Source: Lunularia cruciata (taxonomy: Eukaryota; Streptophyta; Marchantiopsida; Lunulariales; Lunulariaceae). From it: a DNA stretch of 64,000 bases. The DNA lies in NCBI GenBank assembly GCA_948567375.1, contig OX419756.1:31908552-31972551 (forward strand), in the 5' to 3' direction. The notes under the pieces were generated by a model. The model was not told the origin of the DNA and searched no databases. It saw nothing but the letters and a program-made list of their open reading frames with translations. Below are positions 1 through 11,230 of this stretch, one piece after another. The translations under genes were made by a program, and so were the position numbers. Numbering within the stretch: position 1 is the stretch's first letter; each line of letters opens with the position of its first letter.

Positions 1-1440
1 AAACAACTATCACACACTAACATAGTAGCATCTCCACCAAAAGAGCCACATAACATACACCTCAAGCCTACACGTACAAGTGCCAAGCTTGGGTCCATAG
101 TACCATCAATGTTTGGGAGGTGGCATGGTGCACAATTGCACACATGATCCTTCCAAACAACACCATCACGTCCTTCTAACACAAGGACTCTAGATGGCAA
201 AACTTCACGCACTCTCAAGATAGTGTGGCCTATCAAAACATCAAGTGTTGTCGATGCTGTCTGCTGTAGATATACATAGTCGCCTGGATGAAATCCATGG
301 ATTGAGGATGTATAACCTCCTCCTCAAATGGTAGAATAGTGTAAAGTATCTCTATGTTGAGCAATTGCCAAGTTCTCAAAGGCCATTGGCATCACTCTCC
401 AAAAGACTCTACCTATTGAGAACATGCGCTCATCCATACATTTGGGTTATCCAAGTCCAAAATTATAGTAGCATCTCGACAAATGGCTACAGGTAAATTC
501 AGATCTTGTCCATAGAGTAGAAAGTATGGAGAGAAGGATGCTAAGGAGGCTTGCCGATTGAACCAATAGCCCATGGCCAACCAAGGTAACTAGAGATCCC
601 AATCTCCCAAGTGGCCTCTCTACAAACCATACTTTTACAATCCTCTCTTCACCGTCTACCACTCTCTTTGCTAAGCAATCTGCCTCAGGGTGATCTCGGG
701 AGGTAGTACGGTGATCAATCAAAGCCTTGTCACACAAGACCTGAAACTCCCCCAAGAACTTTGTACCCTGATCAGTCAAAACCTCAGGTGGTGCACCAAA
801 ATGACCAAGAACTTGATCCAAGAACAAGTAAGTTGTCCCTTCACTAGACTTGTTAAGAAGTGCCACCAACTCAATCCACTTAGAGAAGTGCTCCACCATC
901 ACCAAAACATACCGATGATGTCTCACAGTCAATGGTAAAGGTTTGGCAAAGTCCAAACTCCAACTGTAACCCAATCTCATGATAGGTAATGGGTGTAACT
1001 ATGGCGTAGGAGCATTGAATGATGCTCTAACTTGGTCACAAACCACACATCTGGCAACAAACTACTGTACCTCGGCTACATACCGCACCACCAATAATGG
1101 CTATGGAGTAAGCTATATGTATGCTTTAGTCCAAAATGTCCTAGCTCCTCATGAGCATGACGGACCAACTGTGGTCTATGAGATGGAAGTGGTACTACTC
1201 GCACTCTACTATCCTCCCATACACACAAAAGGTATCTGCCCTCCAATCTGAATTGTCTGGCTTGCTGAAGGACAGGGTCTCTCTCCTTGGCCCCAACTGT
1301 GCCACCCACAACACCAGTGCAAAGATAGTCCATCACTAAGACATCATCATGAATGTCTCGCTGAACTGTACCAATATCTTCACTCTCTAGATTTGTGACC
1401 TCAATAACTCCTCCTATATGGGCTAAGAGAGATACCACCA
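1..1440 (-). pseudogene. Integrase and start of C-terminal PHD finger, family D copy 1
   Basis: On the minus strand from about 1440 the sequence encodes the zinc-binding region (HAHEELGH, then a paired-Cys segment) followed by the DDE core. The first Asp lies in WSLDF near 950, the second in EVLTDQGTKF near 760, and the Glu position near 650-660 is altered: the stretch corresponding to LAERVV in copy 2 reads LAKRVV here. A basic tail leads to LRCMLCGS and MLVCDSCL at 1-90, the first half of a PHD finger that continues off the left edge. Several stops and shifts break the frame. Integrase would join element cDNA to the chromosome; the PHD finger is expected to read a histone tail. The catalytic Glu-to-Lys change would by itself abolish strand transfer. 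Confidence 0.85.
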
Positions 1441-2740
1441 ATCCTTAGAAAATATACATAAAAAGGCAGATGCATGCCAACCCAGCACCATCTCCTATTT
1501 GTCTCACCATGCCAATGTGCTCCAGTCTGATCCTCCTGGCTGGGACATGGGTTTCTACTCAACCCATCTGCATCACAATTCACTACTCTAGGTCTATGAA
1601 CAACCATGAAATCATACTCTCCTAAAATCAGCGCCCATTGTGCAAGCTTCCTTGAAAGCTTGTTGGACTCCATCAACCACTTCAATGGCTGATGATCAGT
1701 GATGAGAGTGAAAGGGTTACCAAATAGGTAATATTGGAAATGTGCTATTGCCCAAATTGCTGCCAAGCACTCTCCCTTATGTGAACTATACTTTGCCTCC
1801 GCTGAATTGTTGGAGCGACTAGCATAGGCCACCCCAAACTCCTTCCCCTCATCATCATGCTGGGTGAGCACCGCTCCAAGCCCCAACATACTCCAATAAG
1901 TATGAACCTCAAATGGTCACCCTTTGACCGGTCTCCTCAAAATAAGAGCAGATGTCAACCTCTCCTTGAGCTCCACAAAAGCTCTCTCCTGCTCTTCTCC
2001 CCAACACCACTCCTTGGCAATGGCACTAAATCCTCTAACATAGCGGCGATAGAAGTTTGCTAACCCAAGGAATGCTCACACTCTGCTCACATCCGTCGGC
2101 CGAGGAATACATACAATAGCCTCCACCTTGGTCTGCTGAACACCAAGTCCTCCAGGGTAGATAGTATGACCCAAATACTCAACCTGCTCATGGAAGAACC
2201 TACACTTCCCAAGATGTAATTTGAGTCCAAAAGATGTCAACCTCTCAAACACCTCCAACAATTGTCCCTCATGCTCCTCCACAGTAGTGCTATAGACCAA
2301 AATGTCATCAATATAGCATTGAGTAAAATCCAATCCAACTAGGATCCTATCCATGACCCTCTGGAACTCAGCAAGAGCGTTCTTTAACCCAAACAATAAA
2401 AACCTCCACTAATGTAACACATCCTTATAGTGAGGATCAATAGCCCAAAATGCTATCTTGGACTTATCCTCCTCCTTGATTGACAATTGATGATATCCCG
2501 CTTGAAGATCCAAAGTACTAAAGACCTTTGCATGCCCAATTGCATCAAAAATCTCCTCTAATGTAGGCATGGCATACCGATCAGCCTTGGTCTGTCGGTT
2601 GATAGGACGGTAATCTCCACACATCTGCCTATCTGTGTAGTTGCCATGCATATCCTTCTTGGCTGGCATCACTATCGTTGATGCATACTCTCCATGTGAA
2701 ATCTCCACCAAACTAGCCTCAAAAAGGTCACTACTTTGGC
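1401..2740 (-). pseudogene. Reverse transcriptase and RNase H, family D copy 1
   Basis: The minus-strand frames 2711-2409 and 2396-2076 give a nearly continuous gypsy RT: MPAKKD and DYRPIN in the fingers, STLDLQAGYHQL (motif A), FGLKNALAEFQRVMD, and the catalytic CYIDDILVYS near 2310. The thumb follows (FHEQVEYLGHTI). RNase H is at about 1990-1570, with LTQHDDEGKE, AIWAIAHFQYYLFG, TDHQPLKWL and the terminal NCDADGLSRNP tether motif. One stop falls after KDVLH near 2410, and there are shifts near 2070. RT and RNase H copy the element RNA into DNA and remove the template. Confidence 0.92.
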
Positions 2741-3371
2741 TCTAAATCAATGTCCTCTCCATCTCACTATATCAATAAGGACATCGGAAAACTAGTGTAT
2801 CGCTAGTTAGCTCAACCGGTATACCAAGTCCTTTCAGAGCACCCAAATCCTTCATACTGAAGGTAAAACAACTCGTGTGGCTCCTCAAGAACCTCCAAAT
2901 CCTCTATCCAATAAGCTTGGGTCCAAGATCTGGCTCCCAAGTATCCTTTGTAACTGTAGTAGGAGTGGAAGATGTACTGGCTGGCTGCTACATTGGGCCT
3001 TTGGGAGCAATAGTGTCATGCCCCCGACCACTAAAGGTCCCAACCCTTGTGTGAAAAACTCCCTCCACTTTGGCTGCAAGCTCCACATGCCCTCTAGCTG
3101 CATCCCAAGTGGACCAAGGGTGTACTTCAAGTAGCCCACGCTCACCTGCATGGACTTCAAGTAGACCACTCTCCCTAGTAGCTATTGGTTGTGTCCCAAG
3201 AATACAATGTCCACTTGGTCCATCGCTCCCAACATGTGCCTGAATTGTCTCAATAGGCACAGGGCTTACAAGTGTCCGAGTGGTGATACCTATCAAGCAC
3301 ATCCTACGCTGCTCTACCAAGCCAAGGCTCACAATCCAGGTCAAATAGTTCAGGTCCATAGCCTAACCTAA
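2741..3371 (-). pseudogene. Linker between methyltransferase and RT, family D copy 1
   Basis: This minus-strand segment joins the methyltransferase domain to the RT fingers. It reads as repetitive TRESGLLEVH-type residues in one frame and as VYLKSMQVSVGYLKYTLGP followed by MWSLQPKWREFF in another, so the intended frame is uncertain. The same two overlapping frames are open in the copy at 33110-33530. I recognise no known domain; the second frame looks more protein-like and may be a connector or the end of the methyltransferase. Confidence 0.55.
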
Positions 3372-4604
3372 CACCTGATGCTTGGATGCCTCTAACACTA
3401 CTTGAATAGCGGTAATACCGGTGTGAAAACCCATTGCATGCTCTTTCTCATCAGCGTTGAGCTCCACCAATTGCTGTAACGGTGAGTCCCAAACAAATCC
3501 AGGTCCTCCCTCTCAAGAAGCATGAGAGCCTGGGAAACTCATGAGTGTGGGAAAGGCGGCTCTAGGCTGTCCAACTAGGTTCACCACTACCATAGGTGAC
3601 CTATTAGCCACTACCACTATTTGAGACTGACACCTAACATCCAAGATATCATCAACAAGGATGTAGTCAAGTCGTTGAATCCCATCATAAGCATGCTGTA
3701 AAACCTCTTTGGGTAAGAGGTTTGTCCACCAAAGACGAAGACAATGAGCCTGTGATCCCACTCTGGTTGCATCTAACAATACAACAAGTCCCATCCAAGA
3801 ATGGACCTGATGTGTACTCGCCATCACTCTGGTGCAAGAATCACCCATCAAAGGCACGTTCTCCAAAAGGTAAGCTCAAGAAATAGACTGATGAACTTGG
3901 AGATGTTGTAGTATCCATAACATCTCCCAAAACATACCAGAATGAGGATCACAAAGACCCAAACCTCTACTAGCATATGTATGCTCCTAACATGGCCATC
4001 CAAAAATCACCAAGTGAATAGGCCCATGTCTCTCAAGATCATGCGCCCCCAATAAGGAAATGTCTACTGGTGGGGCCTTCTGGTAACCTTTGATTGTTGA
4101 CATTGGTAATAACTCTGGATATCGATAGGCCAAGTGTGCCACATGATGTAGAGAGAATCACCTAGTAGTCTCATCTCTCTCTACATACAAGTACCTATGT
4201 ACTTGTATACCCGCCTGTAATATTGTAGCTAGTCCGGTGCTAATCCCACCAAACAACTCCAATAGACATATCCTCTCTATTGGATACTGCCAAGCAATGA
4301 GTGTGGTATCTAGAGGTATTAAAGCAATTGACTCTGGAGGCTCATCCTCACAATCATCTCTTGATGGTACAAAGGCTCCACTCCAAGCTTGTTGCACCAA
4401 CTGATCTGCATGTTGCTATAATGCCTCCTCTAAACTCCACAATGGAACATCCAAGGTGGATGGAACAATCCCATTTGTATTCCAAATTTGAGTGATCTCC
4501 TCTAGTACTGGAGTATCCTCTACATGGGCGTTCCCCTCCAACAAGTCACTAGGCCAAGTAACTGCACCATTGAAAGGTAAAACTGATGCTGCCATGGTCC
4601 TCAA
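3372..4604 (-). pseudogene. Captured C5-cytosine DNA methyltransferase domain, family D copy 1
   Basis: Minus-strand reading frames contain the ordered motifs of a C5 DNA methyltransferase: motif I ICLLELFGGISTGLA (about 4285-4240), motif IV FGWPC with the catalytic Cys codon at 3990-3992, motif VI LENVPLMGDS (about 3870), motif VIII VGSQAHCLRLWWTNL (about 3760-3715), and motif IX-X (MGFHTG, then AMDLNYLTWIVSLGL, about 3440-3320). The order, the ENV motif and the Asp-Ala/Arg-x-x-Trp-x-Asn-Leu segment resemble eukaryotic DNMT3-like enzymes. Enzymes of this family transfer methyl from SAM to C5 of cytosine. The domain lies between protease and RT in the polyprotein. The Gln after Pro-Cys is a TAG stop here, as in copy 3, and other stops follow, so this copy is dead. 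Confidence 0.88.
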
Positions 4605-4616
4605 TTGTAGTGAGTT

Positions 4617-5345
4617 GTCATGCCATTTGTAGTGCCGTATCTAGATGCTCGAACACTGGAGTTCTAGTGATAGTAGTTAGAGTTATTTTAGCAGTTTCTT
4701 AGCGACTACTTTCTGACGGTTAGATTTTGTGTTTGGGGTACTGACTTCACGGTGGAGCCCACCGTCACTTTGCACCGTCGAGTGTGCCGTCAGCGGGACC
4801 GTTAGGGTTTCAGTGCTAGCTCGAGTCCAGGGGGTTTTGAAGTGAGCTCCAGAGAGCTCACTTCTCTGATGTTGAGCATTCGAGTTCTTGGCTATGGTGG
4901 ACAGAGGCCGGCGAGCATCACCTGGATTCTCTATGCTTGAGTGGGTGTGGCTTGATTGTACTTAGTGCCCAGTTGTTGGCAATTTATAGAGTGACAAATC
5001 AAGTACTGATCTGAGTTGAGTTGAGTTGAGAGTGGTAAGCAATCTGATTACATCATAGAAATGAAGTCAAGGGGAAATCGGGTGTAGGAACTATGAGTGT
5101 TGGTGGTATCTCCAAGCTCGGTGGATCTTTGGTAGCTTGATTCAAGTTCAGTGTTTCCCTAGTGTGTAGAAGCTCAATTGATTGATGCAAATTTGGCAAT
5201 TAGGCGGAAGGTATGCGGAAGCGCTGGCCAAATTTCGAGCAAAGAAGGAGCAATTTTCGAGCAGTGGTTGTGATTTTGAGCTCAAGAGGTGAAGGCAGGA
5301 CCAATTTTCTGTGAGTTGGGCTCAGAAAGTCAAATTGAAGGTGGA
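4617..5345 (+). repeat. Inverted 5'-end fragment of family D (A1 plus part of leader) nested in copy 1
   Basis: The plus-strand sequence starts exactly at the family terminus (TGTCATGCCATTTGTAG at 4617) and continues through the whole A repeat, including the (GAGTT)n run near 5015-5030, into the leader. It ends at about 5345, where copy 1's own protease resumes. It replaces roughly 200 bp of protease/linker coding sequence compared with 31585-31795. It is therefore a truncated insertion in the opposite orientation, anchored at the A1 end. Confidence 0.85.
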
Positions 5346-7752
5346 TGTAGTATATCAAACCACGTATGACAAGCTCCCCACGTGTGATGTAGTATGCCAA
5401 ACCACCACCTAGAGATGTTTGGATCTGAAATGAACACCTCTCCACATTGGTCTTCCATAACTCCAGACCAACAACTGTAGCCTTCCCCAACATAAGGGGC
5501 TGCGCACCAAAGTCTAACAAGACTCTCTATGGTGTATAGACTTTCCTTGAAGGTCCTACCAAACAGAAAATCCCCCTCTGGTTATCCAATAGGACAACAC
5601 CAGGTGTAAACCACGCTCTCTCAAAGGCCGGTCTAGTTGGCAACTCCTCTAGTCTAGCCGCTGCTGCCTGCCATATCATTGGTCGCTGAACGGATCCCAT
5701 GCTCCTCAACCAAGTCAGCTCCACTACCAACCACCTCTACTCTAGTTGTAGGAACCACATCATCCTTACTCTCACAAAGCGTGGCAGCCAACTAGAACTA
5801 CTGGAGCTGGGTCAACTCCCAATGTAAACATGTCACTGGCTGAAAACAAAAAGCACCGCATAATCAGTTGAGCCGTCCCCAACATCATGCTAGACTTAGT
5901 CTGTGTAGTAGTAGGTGGCTGACTAGCAGGTAGTCCATCATGCACTCCATCACCACCTACCACACCTGCATTGGGACGTCTAGGAACCATGGATGTCATC
6001 TGCAATGCCTCAAATAGCATGAAAGACTGGGAAAGTTTGACCTATCTCCCAACCTCTCCTCTTTGTGGGTCCAACTCCATTGATGCTCCTCTAGGCTCTG
6101 GAGCACATATTGCACTCCTAGTTACTACTAGAGGATGCATCCACTTGTGCTGCTCCGCACATGAAGTCCAAAGCATCATTGTCACCAACATATGAGGTAG
6201 AAGCCTCAACACTTGAATCTGATCTCTTGTGAGCAATAGCCATACTAGCCAATCTTTGTTCCAACTACTCAATCCAAGTAGCCATAGTTGTATCAGAAGT
6301 AAGGGCAGGTATTGCACCCCTACTAGGTGTAGATCTTCTACCACCACCTCTACTACCTTGTCCTCCATGAACTGGAGCTCCTCTACTACCTGCCATAGCA
6401 GCCCTACGACTCCGTAACTCCTAGTGTAGGTCAAAACACCGGTCACTAGTGTGACCAAATCTGTAGCAATGCTCACATTGCCTCTATGTTGGCTATTATG
6501 CACCCAAGGTATCAGGTCCAATACCCTGAGTACACTCTCTCTAATCATGAGATCCACCACAAGTCCAACAAGCAACACCACCACTCACTCGCTGCTGTTG
6601 ACCCAAAAATGAAGGTAAGGGTCTAGCTCCACTAGGCCCTCCACTCGCTCCATAGGATCTAGGATGTCCACCTTGTCCTCAAAAATCAACTAGGCATGGC
6701 GCACTCTGCTGCAGTCTAGAAGAAGTCACAGTAGTGGATGAGGTCTCCCTACCAAATCCAAATGTCACCACTCTCTCATCCACCATGTTGTGCTTAATAC
6801 GCTCAGCCAAACCAAAGACCACTATCACAGTGGGTGAAGTAGCCTACAACAATGTAGCATCATGAACTCTTGGCGCAACTTCTTGAGTGAAACTAAGCAG
6901 CCGCCTCATACAAGTGTATGCCTCACGTAGGCTCTCTCCAGCCTTCCACTTGAACTCCTGCAAGCTCTTTAGCTTGTCAGTTTGCACTCCTTGGTAGTTT
7001 TGCCTCAAACATTGGAAGAACTCCACCATGGGATTAAACCCTGGTACCACACCACCTCCTATAGCGGTATCTCTACTCATAGTAGCACTATCTTTAGCTA
7101 GTGCACCTCCACTAGCTCCACCAACACTACTTGAGCTCGAACTTGTAGGTACAGCCAATCTACTCCTGGCCACCAAACCTGAAGTGATAGAGACATAGTT
7201 TGGAGACCAATACTATGTCCATAACTCGATCTCCTCCAAATGAACTCTCTTGAACTCATGGTAGTCATCCATTGGCGGACCCTCCAAATGTTGAAACAAC
7301 CTCTTCCATGCCATGACGGGTGTAAACAAAGTTGGGTTCCGCATTTGCTATAGATCACACCAACCATCAAACTCCTGGATGGAGCCATCCAACTCAATGT
7401 TACCAACTGTACTAGAGTAACGCCTAGGGCCTTTGGAGGCTCCATAAATCTTGTCCATGTCCCACAACAACGGTGCGGACACACCAAGTGCACTCTCAAC
7501 TGAATCAGCTCCTATGTCAAACTCCAACTCAGAGTCAATCTCCTCTCTCACTAAGACCTGAGATACAGGTTGACATCGAGTACCACTTCGAGTAAACCCA
7601 TTGCGTACTACAAAGCTATCTCCTCTGGAATCCCCAAAGAGCTCCGTTGTGACAAAGTAACCGCAACCGCAAACTGCAACAACAAACCAAAACCACAAAC
7701 TGCCACCGCAAGTACTCCACCAAGTGCCAACACCACCAAGTGCCAACACCAA
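5346..7752 (-). pseudogene. Gag, zinc knuckles and aspartic protease, family D copy 1
   Basis: The minus-strand gag starts near 7752 with a Trp/Gly-rich leader and runs through VLVREEIDSELEFDIGADS and a Ser/Gly-rich hinge to a capsid-like segment ending near 6844 (VEFFQCLRQNYQGVQ, ESLREAYTCMRRLL). About 6600-6420 corresponds to the two CCHC knuckles seen better at 30380-30540. The protease is at 5560-5346 with the active-site motif LDFGAQPLMLGKA, where Asp-Phe-Gly-Ala replaces the Asp-Ser-Gly-Ala of copy 2. Stops and shifts occur throughout. Gag packages the RNA and protease matures the polyprotein. The protease C-terminus is lost to the nested fragment at 4617-5345. Confidence 0.82.
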
Positions 7753-8060
7753 CTAAGCACCACCCACTAATGTAACTCTAACCGAGATAACTACACTAGA
7801 GGAAAGAGAAACTTGTAACTTGCCATCATAACACGCACTCTCACAATCTGCAGGTCATCACTTCCTACCTCACCGGAGAGAAACAAAGGTAGTCTGACTG
7901 ATCATCACTCTAATTTCACTACCGAGAGCACACCAGAGCACCAACACTCAAAAGTCAGGGCACCTCACACAAATGTGGTGCACAAACAAGAAGTAGAGAA
8001 TGGAGGAGGTCCAATTACAAGAAATCTAAACAAAAACCCTCCATCTCATAAAATAACACG

Positions 8061-8078
8061 GGACTAACTCTGCCACCA
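8061..8078 (-). other. Candidate primer-binding site in family D leader
   Basis: On the minus strand this reads TGGTGGCAGAGTTAGTCC, preceded by a TTATGTCA stretch. It is reminiscent of the TGGTATCAGAGC site complementary to initiator Met-tRNA, but with mismatches. The same block is conserved at 28816-28833 in copy 2. It lies about 950 bp inside the end of A1, which is odd for a primer site, so the call is weak. I see no TGG-initiated site directly after A1. Confidence 0.3.
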
Positions 8079-8466
8079 TTTGGCATTTGACATAAGAGAA
8101 GTTTGTATTTAAGTCCTAATTTACCAAGATCACCAAGAATGGGATCAAACTGCCTCTCCTAGCCAAAGCTACATGTGTATAGATAACAGTGGCATAGTCA
8201 CTAGGACAACAAGTGAGGGTGGACCAGTTGGCTAGGGCACTAGTCTAGGAACAAGAGATCTAGGAGTCAAACCCTGTTGCGCACAATCTAGTAGGAAAGG
8301 CAGATTTTGCCAACCAATAACCAAGATCTACTCTAAACTAGCTAGCCTCATGCCAGCAAGCTGGCTTGTTGGCCCTTCTAGGCCTTTGTAGCCTCTCATA
8401 GCCCACAGCCCTATGTCTCGAAGACTCTAAATGCTGAAATTCATCAAAATGAGGCCCTTCTTCTTG

Positions 8467-8640
8467 TCACTTCGAACCTCCTCCAAAATTTGGCAAAACT
8501 CCTCCAAACTTGCAAAAGTCCTCCAAACTAGCGGAACTTCTCCAAATCTGGCCAAACACCAAAACTCCTCCAAATCTGGCTAAAATCTGATGTAAAATCC
8601 AGCCAAAATCTGACATAAAATCTGACATAAACCCTAAAGT
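8467..8640 (-). repeat. Degenerate short tandem array in family D leader
   Basis: The array has repeated units of roughly 18-25 bp built on CTCCAAATCTGGC-like blocks (plus-strand reading) with variable spacing, followed by three ATCTGACATAAA-type units at 8580-8630. It sits in the untranslated leader of copy 1. The matching interval is missing from copy 2, which has a leader deletion. Confidence 0.6.
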
Positions 8641-9027
8641 TGGTTGACCGCCAAATCCCCCACTAACTTTCCACTCGAGCCAAATTGAAAATATAGATTT
8701 CTCCAAATCATAAATTCATGAGAATAGCTTCACAACTCCACCTTCAATTTGACTTTTTGAGCCCAATTTGCAACAAATTGGTCTTGCTTTCACCTCTTGA
8801 GCTCAAAATCACAACCACTGCTCAAATTGCTCCTTTTGTGCTCAAAAATTGGCCAGCGCTTTTGCACACCATTTGTCTTACTGCCAAATCTGCATCAATT
8901 GAATGAGCTTTTGCACACTAGGAAAAAACTAAACTTGAATTGAGCTACCAACAATCTACCGAGCTTGGAGATACCACCAACACTCAAAGTTCATGCACCC
9001 GATTTCCCTCTAACTTCACTTCTTTGA

Positions 9028-9484
9028 TGTAATCAGATTGTTTACCACTCTCAACTCAACTCAACTCAACTTAGATCAATACTTGATCTGTCACTCTATA
9101 AACTGCCAACAACTGGGCACTGATTATAGTCAAGCCACACACAGTCTAGCATAGAGAATCCAGGTGACGCTCGCTGGCCTCTGTCCGCCATAGCCAGGAA
9201 CTCGAAGGCTCAACATCAGAGAAGTGAGCTCTCTAGAGCTGCACTTCAAAAGTATACCCCTTGGACTCGAGCTAGGTCGGAACCCTAACGGTCCCGCTGA
9301 TGGCACACTTGATGGTGCAAACGGTGCAAAGTGACGGTGGACCCCACCATGAAGTCAATACACCAAACACAAAATCTGACCGTCGGAAAGTAGTCTCTGA
9401 GAAACTATTGAAATAACTCTAACTACTATCACTGCAACTCCAGTGTTCGAGCAATCTAGATGTGACACTACAAATGGCGTGACA
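9028..9484 (-). repeat. Terminal repeat A1 of family D copy 1
   Basis: On the minus strand it begins TGTCACGCCATTTGTAG at 9484 and ends CTGATTACA at 9028. It matches 36805-37246 and 56433-56880. It contains a TTAGGGTTCC-like block and a (GAGTT)n run near its inner end. Immediately outside it (9485 onward) there is no copy of repeat B, so the element begins at A, as copy 2 does. Confidence 0.88.
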
Positions 9485-10921
9485 TCTTTTCCTCTTTTCT
9501 TGTGGCCATTTATTGATTTCAAACGCAACCTATTAGTTTATTTAGAGCCATACATATATCTTTTTTTATTCATATACTTATTTGCAAACATTCCGATCAC
9601 TTCTCCAACTAGCACAAAACACTCCAAATCTATACTTTCTTTGAAGAGGTTCTTTAGTTGTGATCGAGCATTGAAGTTGTTTATGACAACCAAGAAAATT
9701 CTTATGCTTAATAATATACGATATAATACTCAAGCAGGCCTTTTACCATATTTTCATTTTTTCACACATAATACGATGCCAATATGCACTCCTTTTCTCT
9801 CTGTTCTTTTTTTTCTCAAGCTATACTTCTGATGGTTTCAAGTGTCTCTTTTAAGTCATTCACCATGTTTAACTTTAATCTCTTTCCTAGTTCATGTTTT
9901 CTGCACATATTCCTTTAAGCATATTTGAATTTTCCTTGCTATGAGGAGAAAATCATAAACTTCGCATTGGAACTTAAGATCCTCCAAAAATTTTAGGGAA
10001 GGTTTACTTGCTTGAGTGAGGTAGTAGAAGACTGTAGTTAAAGATTGCACCTAAAATTTAAAGAGTTACGTAAAGTAGTTCTACATTAAACATGCAGAAG
10101 CATGTATATATATGTTCAAATTTATGAATATTATAACTAGAATCAAGAGTACATAATTTAATATTTAAGTGTCTTGGCATTCTTTAATATGCAAGGATGA
10201 ATGTTTAAACGAACAAATATTATGGGAGACTATACTTACTTTAGAAAATTTATTTTTTTGAGATATGTATATATTTTTGGAACTACAGAAACTGGATCAC
10301 ATATAGGATTTGGAATTCTAGCCATTGTTCTTTATTTTGCTGTCTTAATAAAAAATTGAACCTCCGACTCCTGAATCGGTGAGTTGCAGCATCTTCAACT
10401 ACCAAAGTTCTCTGTTGGCCTATCCAATTTCTTCACTTGTGTTGTTTTGGTATGTGCATTGACTGTAACACCACGCAATATTAAATGTAAGTAGAATAAA
10501 AATTTTGCGCACCATATCAAATACCCTAATCATACTTATCGCCACTAAGGGTGAAGGGGTGAAGGATTACGTTCATGCTTTACTTATTATGATAGCATGA
10601 AGTCTTATTTGGAACGCGTAGAAACTTAGCCATTATAACAGTCAATCCTGGTAGACTATTCTCTTTAATCCCGTAATTCCCTGGTTGTATTCTTTACATA
10701 TTCCAACTAGTGCAAAACCTAAGTGAGCACACAAGAACATTACGAGTCCATAAGTAAACGAGCAACAACATCAGGAGTTCATGATGCAAACTAAGACGAA
10801 CTGCTTCCACTCGGGCTCATGCCAAACCTATGAGGCCGTTGAGTCTTTTTGTCAATGTGTGCGCTGGTAAATCAAAATACCGACCTCAGTAAGTCTAATC
10901 CTTAGTCTAATCTTTACTGTT
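9485..10921. other. AT-rich intergenic DNA, no gene recognised
   Basis: This is non-coding sequence flanking the 5' end of family D copy 1. Open frames here are short, and the longest one starts inside the transposon terminus. I find no convincing exon, RNA gene or transposon protein. Confidence 0.6.
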
Positions 10922-11052
10922 AAGTGTGCAGTGGCTGGTGCAATCCATAGGAGAGCAATCACATTAAGTGGAGTGGCGGCTGGTGCAATCCATAGGAGAG
11001 CAATCACATTAAGTGGAGTGGCTGATGCAATCCATAGGAGAGCAATCACATT
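10922..11052. repeat. Three-copy tandem repeat, 42-45 bp unit
   Basis: Units lie at 10922-10965, 10966-11010 and 11011-11052. They share the core GGTGCAATCCATAGGAGAGC (GATGCAATC in the third) and the closing AATCACATT. Units two and three start AAGTGGAGTGG. Length differences are confined to the GTGGCGGC/GTGGC start. The array is non-coding. Confidence 0.95.
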
Positions 11053-11070
11053 AAGTGATGTTTCTTTGGT

Positions 11071-11202
11071 GCTCTAGTTTTGTGTAGACCGTACGACTTG
11101 TTTAGTTAGGATATCTTAAGTGCGATAAGGCAAAATGCTCCGGTTGTGTGTAGACCGTGCGACTTACTTAGCTCGGATATCTTAGGTGCGATGGGGCAGA
11201 TT
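11071..11202. repeat. Two-copy tandem repeat, 66-bp unit
   Basis: Units at 11071-11136 and 11137-11202 share TGTGTAGACCGT, CGACTT and GGATATCTTA blocks with scattered substitutions. The array directly follows the 42-45 bp array but is unrelated to it. Confidence 0.9.
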
Positions 11203-11230
11203 TCTCATACGGACTCTAAGCCCCGTGTTA

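Larger units (their letters stand above)
7753..9027 (-). other. Long 5' leader of family D copy 1
   Basis: About 1.3 kb on the minus strand lies between terminal repeat A1 and the gag start. It holds no convincing gene. It contains a degenerate tandem array at 8467-8640 and a conserved purine-rich block near 8040-8080. Copy 2 has lost most of the first half of this leader by deletion. The length is unusual for a plant gypsy leader; it could be a packaging or translation-control region. Confidence 0.6.
1..9484 (-). mobile_element. Family D gypsy retrotransposon, copy 1 (3' end outside window)
   Basis: This is a Ty3/gypsy element read on the minus strand, with its 5' terminus at 9484 and its 3' end cut off by the window edge inside the PHD finger. 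On the minus strand it carries, in order, terminal repeat A1, a long leader, gag, protease, a C5-DNA methyltransferase domain, RT, RNase H, integrase and the start of a PHD finger. Family identity comes from collinear protein similarity with the copies at 28198-37351 and 56326-64000. The copy has in-frame stops throughout and a foreign 729-bp inverted fragment inserted at 4617-5345, so it cannot be active as it stands. Confidence 0.93.

Noticed and set aside
9443-9832. 129-residue open frame starting in the family D terminus
   Set aside because: It begins inside repeat A1 and runs into AT-rich Phe/Leu-rich low complexity, so it is an artefact of transposon and flank.
10355-10430. tRNA-like stretch on the minus strand (TTGGTAGTTGAAGATGC, then an anticodon-stem-like CCGATTCAGGAGTCGG)
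   Set aside because: The variable loop and T-arm cannot be folded and the acceptor stem does not pair, so it is at most a chance resemblance.
10922-11202. Possible CRISPR-like array
   Set aside because: Units are directly adjacent with no unique spacers, and the setting is eukaryotic. It is an ordinary tandem repeat.
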